Positions 5,962-10,929 of a DNA stretch of 10,929 nucleotides are shown one piece after another. The position numbers and the translations under genes were made by a program. A model generated the notes under the pieces. The model was not told the DNA's origin, did no database searches, and worked only from the letters and a program-made list of their open reading frames with translations. Each line of letters begins with the position of its first letter. Within the stretch, counting starts at the first letter, position 1. The DNA is taken from the NCBI GenBank assembly GCA_019309815.1, contig JAFDFO010000056.1:1-10929 (forward strand), written 5' to 3'. The stretch comes from Deltaproteobacteria bacterium. GTDB lineage: Bacteria > Desulfobacterota > Desulfobacteria > Desulfobacterales > C00003060.

Positions 5962-7176
5962 TTAGGGGTTCAGAACTGTTCGCATCTTCTTTCGGACTTC
6001 TCTAAAATACAACCCGAGTTCCCAGAGTCCAGGCAAAGGGTCATCCGTCCGGAAAACCTCGCTCCGGGTACTTCGTTTGAAAGAACCGAGGAAGTCTAAG
6101 AGCGCCTTCAGTCTGCTCGGATAGCCCGGGTCAAGAAACAGCTTGTTTCTTGGTAACAGCCACATACTCAGGAGGTGGTCTACATCACCAAGAAACCAGC
6201 GCGTCCTGACCCCAGCTTGGTACGGTCCAGGCGATTCAAATTCCCCATCAGTGACCAGCTGGTAAAGAAGAAAGGGAAAATCGACACCCGAATCGATGGC
6301 AAGTTGAAGCGATCCCCAGAAGCGAGCGTTCACTTCCATCAGCTTCGGCGAATGGTCCGTTGAGTCAAGCTTGAACTCAACCATTGCTACTCCGGACCAG
6401 TTTTGCGCACTCAGCAGCCTTGTCGAATACTCCATGAGCCTTGGATCAAGGGGAACGGACTCCCGGACGACACTTACCCCGCCGGATGGTGGCTTCTCCC
6501 TGATTCGACGATGTCCAAAGGCGGCAAGAACATTCCCACGATGAGCAAGAACAGAGACCCCATGCCCCGGCCCTTCGATCTTCTCCTGGATAAGTGGCCG
6601 CTCCACGATCCCATGAATTTTACGATACTTGGCGGTAAGCTCATGAGGGGAACGCGCATAGTCTACCAGTACATCGACCCAATGGTTGCCTGAAAGGAAT
6701 TTCGAGTATCTGGGCTTGATGACTACGGGGTATTTCAGCTTTGGAACAACCCTTTCCAGCTCCGCATCACTTTGCACCCAGACTGTTTTTGGGATCGGCA
6801 CTTCGAGTTCCTGCGCCAGTCGAACGAGTTTGGCTTTGTCCGTGAGGTTCGTGTAGGGGTCATGATTGGGGAGGGGAAGCTTGACGTATCGTTCGAGGTG
6901 CGCCCTGATTTCATTGATGAGGTTTATTGTGACATCGGACGTGGGGATCAGGATTTCGAAAGCCCGGTGCCGAACCAGATCCAAGAGCCTGTTTTGAAAA
7001 CCCTCGGGGTCGGTGTATGGGGAAGGGTAGGCAACGCCCTGGCAGCAGTATCTGGAAGCGGAAGAGAGGTTGCGGGCGGAGATGTCACCGGCCGTTACAC
7101 GGATCCCCCGTTTGCCGAGAGAGCGCACTGCAGCCAGAGTCTTTCGTGAGTTCCCGTCTGTGAATAGAACACTCAT
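5962..7176 (-). CDS. ATP-grasp ligase (carboxylate-amine ligase type)
   Basis: A 404-residue ATP-grasp enzyme. A Rossmann-like N-terminal domain begins VLFTDGNSRKTLAAVRSLG (3-21). The ATP-grasp core follows: VVIKPRYSKF (151-160), with Lys154 expected to contact ATP; QEKIEGPGHGVSVL (197-210), with the adenine-binding strand and glycine loop; and the magnesium ligands Glu267 in MVEFKLD plus Glu281 and Asn283 in LMEVNARFWGS. The C-terminal 80 residues are specific to this protein. Such enzymes activate a carboxylate as acyl-phosphate and join it to an amine. The domain order resembles predicted carboxylate-amine ligases found in exopolysaccharide and exosortase-associated clusters. It is the last gene of the operon, 20 nt after the oxidoreductase gene. 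The start at 7176 has no obvious ribosome binding site, so translation may be coupled. Substrates are unknown. Confidence 0.87.
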   Translation of the reverse strand: MSVLFTDGNSRKTLAAVRSLGKRGIRVTAGDISARNLSSASRYCCQGVAYPSPYTDPEGFQNRLLDLVRHRAFEILIPTSDVTINLINEIRAHLERYVKLPLPNHDPYTNLTDKAKLVRLAQELEVPIPKTVWVQSDAELERVVPKLKYPVVIKPRYSKFLSGNHWVDVLVDYARSPHELTAKYRKIHGIVERPLIQEKIEGPGHGVSVLAHRGNVLAAFGHRRIREKPPSGGVSVVRESVPLDPRLMEYSTRLLSAQNWSGVAMVEFKLDSTDHSPKLMEVNARFWGSLQLAIDSGVDFPFLLYQLVTDGEFESPGPYQAGVRTRWFLGDVDHLLSMWLLPRNKLFLDPGYPSRLKALLDFLGSFKRSTRSEVFRTDDPLPGLWELGLYFREVRKKMRTVLNP

Positions 7177-7196
7177 AGTTGTGCACTGGGGAAAAA

Positions 7197-8327
7197 CTAA
7201 TGCTCGTTCGACTCTCTACTCCGTTGGGTCGAAACGGGCGTGATCGTTCGAGGTGCCGCGGAGACCCTAACAGGGACCCCCGTGGACGCAGACTCCGTTG
7301 CTGCAAGTGCAATTTCCACGGCTTGACGGCCCTCCACGAGTGTGCAACCCACTTCTTCTCTTCCTCTGACCGCTTCTATGAAGTGCATCCATTCAGCGCA
7401 AAACGCACCCGCCCAATCAGAAGTCTGGGGGAATCTTCGAATCACCCGGCTTAGTTCTCTCAGTCCGTGTCTAATACCATTTATGTGAGTATGGATGTCG
7501 CCCGCCTCTCTGGATCTTGGAAAGAACCGGAGTCCATCGTAACGTGTAAGGGAAATACGCAGACGGCCATTCTGGCCAAAGATTTCCAGCTCAGTGTCGC
7601 CACCCGTTTCCTCTGACAGGGCTAAGCTTGCAAGGGCGCCGCTATCCATTCTGGCTGCCACTGCCGCAGTTTCATCGTCAGACACGTCCGACCGACTCAT
7701 TGAGAAGACTTCCTCCACCTCACTGCCGAGCAGTAAGCGCCAAAGGTCGTAGTGGTGTACGGCCATTTCAATCAGCGTTCCTCCGCCAGCCTCACGTCTC
7801 GTCTTCCATGAGAAGCCTGTGTCTGCATGCTCTGTCGCACAAGTAAACACGGAACGAATCATCTTGATGTGGCCAAGCTTTCCGATGCGTATTACCTCCA
7901 ATGCCTTCCGGATATGACGGTGCCAACGCAAGTTGAAGCCAACCATGGCGATCAATGAGGTTTTTTGAGCTGCCTCAATCAGGACGTCACATTCGTCTAA
8001 ACTAAGTGCCAGGGGCTTTTCTATGAGCACGTGTTTTCCGGCATCGAGGGCGGCTAATGCTACCTCAGTGTGTAACTGCGCTGGTACAAATATGGCTACG
8101 GCCTCGATGGTGGAATCAGACAGGAGTTCTCGGTAGTCTCTGTGTAGACGACGAACGTGAAAGCGGTCTCCAACAAGTGTCATAAGCTCGTGATCGATGT
8201 CGGCCAATGCAACCACTTCGACATCAGCAACGTGGCGCAGAGCCGGCAGATGCCAGTTGGTCGTCACATGCCCACAGCCGATTATTCCAACCGATATAGC
8301 GTTTCTTTGTATTGTCATGTCGGACAT
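7197..8327 (-). CDS. Gfo/Idh/MocA family oxidoreductase
   Basis: A 376-residue NAD(P)-dependent oxidoreductase of the Gfo/Idh/MocA family, which oxidises or reduces sugars, inositols and sugar nucleotides. GIIGCGHVTTNWH (14-26) is the dinucleotide-binding loop. EKPLALS (103-109) is the family EKP motif with Lys104 as the probable catalytic residue. GGGTLIEMAVHHYDLWRLLLG (181-201) is the second signature, with His191 and Asp194 at the expected catalytic positions. The length is normal. Two ATGs 9 nt apart compete: GGGAAGG fits the second (8318) better, which would give 373 residues. It lies between the Mur ligase and ATP-grasp genes, 22 and 20 nt away. In such a cluster it is likely to act on a nucleotide sugar, for example a 3-keto sugar or uronic acid step; this is an inference from context. 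Confidence 0.9.
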   Translation of the reverse strand: MSDMTIQRNAISVGIIGCGHVTTNWHLPALRHVADVEVVALADIDHELMTLVGDRFHVRRLHRDYRELLSDSTIEAVAIFVPAQLHTEVALAALDAGKHVLIEKPLALSLDECDVLIEAAQKTSLIAMVGFNLRWHRHIRKALEVIRIGKLGHIKMIRSVFTCATEHADTGFSWKTRREAGGGTLIEMAVHHYDLWRLLLGSEVEEVFSMSRSDVSDDETAAVAARMDSGALASLALSEETGGDTELEIFGQNGRLRISLTRYDGLRFFPRSREAGDIHTHINGIRHGLRELSRVIRRFPQTSDWAGAFCAEWMHFIEAVRGREEVGCTLVEGRQAVEIALAATESASTGVPVRVSAAPRTITPVSTQRSRESNEH

Positions 8328-8349
8328 CCTTCCCTCTCGGTCACTCTTC

Positions 8350-9726
8350 TCACATTATAACCCGCAACCCCTCCCATCCTGGCCCCAACATCGGGCAGGA
8401 CTCACACACGACCGCCCTGGCATTGCAGTCATCAATGTCACATCGGACTGTCCGCCCTGCCAATGCCAGCCAGACACGATCGAGGCGTTGGTTATCCCGG
8501 CCCTTGATTAGCACCACATCACCAGGTTCCAGGTCGCCCTTGAGCGCTTCTGCAGCCTTGAGCACATCCTTCCCGACGTTGACGAGGGCGTCTGGGGGGA
8601 ACCCGCTGCGTTTGGCCCCAGCAGAGTAACTCTTAAAGCTGTTTTTACTGCAAATCAAGATGGCCTTTGATGCGACTTGCGGGATGCGTTCCCCAAGATG
8701 TCTGTAAATCGGTCCCTGGCTTCCAAGGGGTTCCGACACTTCTCCGAGCACGATAATCCGACGCCTTGCAGGGATTTCAGAGAGTATGTCGAATGCGCCT
8801 TCGATCGTTTCTAACGGCGATTTTTCGCAATCTATAAGCAGGAAGGCGCCATTCGGTAACTGAACGGGTTCAAGGCGCCTCGGAGTCGGTGTCAGTTCCT
8901 CGAGTCGTTCGGCAACCTGGTCCAGGTCAAATCCTTCAACGAGGGCGACCGCAATCGCCGCGAGGACTGGATAGACCATGTGCCTGCCTATGAGCCGGAC
9001 GTAAAAATCACGGATTTGACCATCTGAGTGAACTTTGAACTTCGTGCCTTTAGGCCAGTCAAGAACAATATGACTTGCATGGACGTCGTTGGTTTTGTCC
9101 ATACCGAACGTAACCACCCGGGCCCTTGTCAGTCCTTTCATCCAGCGAACGTTTGGGTTATCACCATTGAGTACTGCAATACCTGAACTCGGGAGCGCCC
9201 TTACCATATGCGATTTTTCCGCTCTTGTTGTCTCGAGGGTGCCCAGAGAGCGGTTGTGTTCACTTCCAATGGTTGTCACGACGGTAATGTCGGGACGCAC
9301 AATACTTGCATACATAGCCATCTGACCGACCTTGTCGATCCCGACCTCAATGACGGCATGACGGTCACCGGGCCTGATGCGAAAAATGGAACGTGCAAGC
9401 CAATGCCACGCGTTATGATAAGCATCCTTGTGAGGCTGCATGCCCAGGGAGAAAGTCACAGCGCGCATCGTTGTTGTTTTTCCAAAGGAACCGACCACTG
9501 CAACGATGCGGGTGTCCTTCACCAAATTCTTTCGATAAGAGGCTGCCATGCGACCCAGGACTGGCCAGGTGCGTCTATGCACTCCTCGCATGAACTGCGC
9601 CCTTCCGACGGGCGTCCGCAAAAGGGCACCCGTGTCGCTCAACGCACACCGAATACCATGTGCAAGCTGTATCTTCCCAAGGGGTGCCCGAAAACCAGAA
9701 AGTATGTTCCCCAATGTATAGCGCAT
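8350..9726 (-). CDS. MurF-like Mur ligase with cysteine-rich tail
   Basis: A 458-residue Mur ligase, the family that joins amino acids or peptides to carboxylates using ATP. VVGSFGKTTTMRAV (77-90) is the ATP-binding loop with Lys83. TIGSEHNRS (152-160) supplies the His/Glu metal site. AEKSHM (169-174) holds Lys171 at the position of the carbamylated lysine. LNGDNPN (187-193) and GRHMVYPVLAAIAVA (247-261) are the other domain landmarks, and the third domain ends with IKGRDNQRLDRV. Differences from true MurF: the first 70 residues are basic and do not look like the MurF UDP-sugar-binding domain, the DDSYNANP-like motif is replaced by DCEKSPLE (299-306), and the tail has Cys429, 434, 441 and 444, a Cx4Cx6CxxC pattern that could bind zinc. 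The start is 12 nt after the upstream gene. It probably works in a specialised envelope pathway, not core peptidoglycan synthesis. Confidence 0.85.
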   Translation of the reverse strand: MRYTLGNILSGFRAPLGKIQLAHGIRCALSDTGALLRTPVGRAQFMRGVHRRTWPVLGRMAASYRKNLVKDTRIVAVVGSFGKTTTMRAVTFSLGMQPHKDAYHNAWHWLARSIFRIRPGDRHAVIEVGIDKVGQMAMYASIVRPDITVVTTIGSEHNRSLGTLETTRAEKSHMVRALPSSGIAVLNGDNPNVRWMKGLTRARVVTFGMDKTNDVHASHIVLDWPKGTKFKVHSDGQIRDFYVRLIGRHMVYPVLAAIAVALVEGFDLDQVAERLEELTPTPRRLEPVQLPNGAFLLIDCEKSPLETIEGAFDILSEIPARRRIIVLGEVSEPLGSQGPIYRHLGERIPQVASKAILICSKNSFKSYSAGAKRSGFPPDALVNVGKDVLKAAEALKGDLEPGDVVLIKGRDNQRLDRVWLALAGRTVRCDIDDCNARAVVCESCPMLGPGWEGLRVIM

Positions 9727-9738
9727 TGTTTTGTATCT

Positions 9739-10929
9739 CTAGGCGGAACTGTTTTGATTTCCGCTTGGGCGGCACCCATGCAAGAACATATCGTCCCAGA
9801 GCTGAACGCCAAGCACTCCGACCAGCAGCCACCTGTAGTTGCCGTTACCAGCCCTGTGCTGCTTCAGGATGTGGGTGACAAAAGCAGGGTTGAAGTACCC
9901 CTTCTGCTGGAGACGGTCTTCGGAGAGGAGATCTTCGGCAAAATCCGGCAGGTCTTCGCGCAGCCACTGCCTTAAAGGTGCTCTAAGCCCCCGCTTCCGT
10001 CGGCGGACTATCTCCGGTGGAAGATACGCCCGCATTGCCAACCTCAGGATATGTTTTTCCTGAAGTCGTCGCACCTTGAGAGAGTGGGGGATGCGTGCAC
10101 AGAACTCGACCAGCTTGTGGTCAAGGTAAGGCACCCTTGCCTCCAATGAGTGTGCCATGGATTTGCGGTCCAGGTGATGAATAATATAATCGGGGAGCCG
10201 GAAATGCATGTCATAGTATTGTAACTGAACAAAGGGGTGCGAATCATTAATCTGTTTTGGAGGGTTCTCCCTATCCCATGGCCAGCCTATTTCCGCGACA
10301 GACTGAACAAGGCTGGATGAAAAAAGTTGGTTCTGATATTTCGTTGATCTTTGTGCTGACATGTAAAGGGAAAACCGCTTGAGGTTCATTTCGTTTGGAG
10401 CCGAAAGAATCCGGCTGGCTCCGGGCCACTTTTTGCGGACAAAGGGTAAAAGCGCCATCAACCGACGCAGAGTGAGTGGAAGCTTGGAGAGTGGTTCCAA
10501 GAGCCTGCTTCCGGTGTACCAAGGATAGCCGCCGAAAACTTCATCTGCACCTTCTCCGGTCAGAACCACCTTCACACTGCCGGAAGTTGCTTCGGCGAGA
10601 ATCAATTGGGGTATGCCTACACCGGATGGGCAAGGGTCTTCGCAATGCCACAGGCCCTTTGGGAATAATTCAAAATGCTTACTTGTGCAGACCACTTGTT
10701 GGTTAGATATTGCATAGCCCGGATAGCGTTCAAGGGTTTTTTGGGTGGCGGTTTCATCAAACTCAGGATGCTCAAAGGCTAAGGTAAAGGTCTGAATCGG
10801 TTGACTTGTATACCGACTCATCAAGCTGACAATGCCGCTTGAATCGATCCCGGGGCTCATCCAGGCCCCGACCGGAACGTCGCTGCGCATGTGAATTCGT
10901 ACAGACTCCTCCAGCTGTTCCCGCAAAGC
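9739..10929 (-). CDS. Asparagine synthase-like amidotransferase, 5' end missing
   Basis: The C-terminal 396 codons of an asparagine synthase (glutamine-hydrolysing) family protein; the frame is open to the window edge, so the N-terminal glutaminase domain with its Cys2 would lie outside. The visible part is the ATP pyrophosphatase/synthetase domain, which adenylates a carboxylate and transfers ammonia to it. LTGEGADEVFGGYPWY (about 10530-10563) is an intact family motif, as are DRKSMAHSLEARVPYLDH, which includes the conserved EARVPYLD, and the KRGLRAP stretch. The PP-loop reads SPGIDSS (10857-10837), where SGGxDSS is expected. Family members of about 600-650 residues that sit in polysaccharide clusters amidate uronic acids or other carboxylates, in place of making free asparagine. 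It is the most upstream visible gene of the operon. Confidence 0.87.
   Translation of the reverse strand, partial: ALREQLEESVRIHMRSDVPVGAWMSPGIDSSGIVSLMSRYTSQPIQTFTLAFEHPEFDETATQKTLERYPGYAISNQQVVCTSKHFELFPKGLWHCEDPCPSGVGIPQLILAEATSGSVKVVLTGEGADEVFGGYPWYTGSRLLEPLSKLPLTLRRLMALLPFVRKKWPGASRILSAPNEMNLKRFSLYMSAQRSTKYQNQLFSSSLVQSVAEIGWPWDRENPPKQINDSHPFVQLQYYDMHFRLPDYIIHHLDRKSMAHSLEARVPYLDHKLVEFCARIPHSLKVRRLQEKHILRLAMRAYLPPEIVRRRKRGLRAPLRQWLREDLPDFAEDLLSEDRLQQKGYFNPAFVTHILKQHRAGNGNYRWLLVGVLGVQLWDDMFLHGCRPSGNQNSSA

Noticed and set aside
5925..5962. AAAGCC/GGCTTT inverted repeat as terminator of the ATP-grasp operon
   Set aside because: The loop is about 25 nt, the stem only 6 bp, and on the minus strand no T-run follows it.
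9208..9975. Plus-strand 255-codon frame
   Set aside because: It is antisense to the Mur ligase and asparagine synthase genes and crosses their junction; no motif or start signal.

Overview
The window is a bacterial chromosome segment of intermediate G+C. The mix of genes (a long YeiH-type transporter, a radical SAM/SPASM-like protein with a small partner, SixA, a compact VIT-type transporter and an envelope-saccharide-type cluster) looks like an anaerobic Desulfobacterota-type or related environmental genome. That placement is an inference from gene content only, because no rRNA, tRNA or phylogenetic marker is present.

Layout, left to right. Positions 1-652 carry no convincing gene; they hold REP-like palindromes and a possible leftward promoter. 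On the plus strand, 748-2357 encodes a 51-residue single-helix membrane protein whose stop codon overlaps the start of a 484-residue YeiH/UPF0324 family membrane protein. Everything after that is on the minus strand, in three blocks. (a) A radical SAM protein (3704-2652) is followed 2 nt later by an 81-residue conserved-looking small protein (2649-2404). (b) A tight three-gene operon (5675-3908) runs SixA-like phosphatase, alpha/beta hydrolase, VIT/CCC1-like transporter, with a good sigma70-type promoter and a strong ribosome binding site ahead of it. (c) A tight operon runs from the right edge to 5962: asparagine synthase-like protein (5' end outside the window), MurF-like Mur ligase, Gfo/Idh/MocA oxidoreductase, ATP-grasp ligase, with gaps of only 12-22 nt.

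Block (c) is the most interesting. Three of its four proteins belong to ATP-dependent amide- or peptide-bond-forming families, and the fourth is a typical sugar-nucleotide oxidoreductase. Together they suggest a pathway that oxidises a sugar and then amidates it or attaches amino acids, as in envelope polysaccharide or glycopeptide-like decoration. Two proteins depart from their family norms: the asparagine synthase has SPGIDSS where SGGxDSS is usual, and the Mur ligase has a non-MurF N-terminus, an altered substrate motif and a four-cysteine C-terminal tail. The product is unknown from sequence alone. Blocks (a) and (b) look like independent units.
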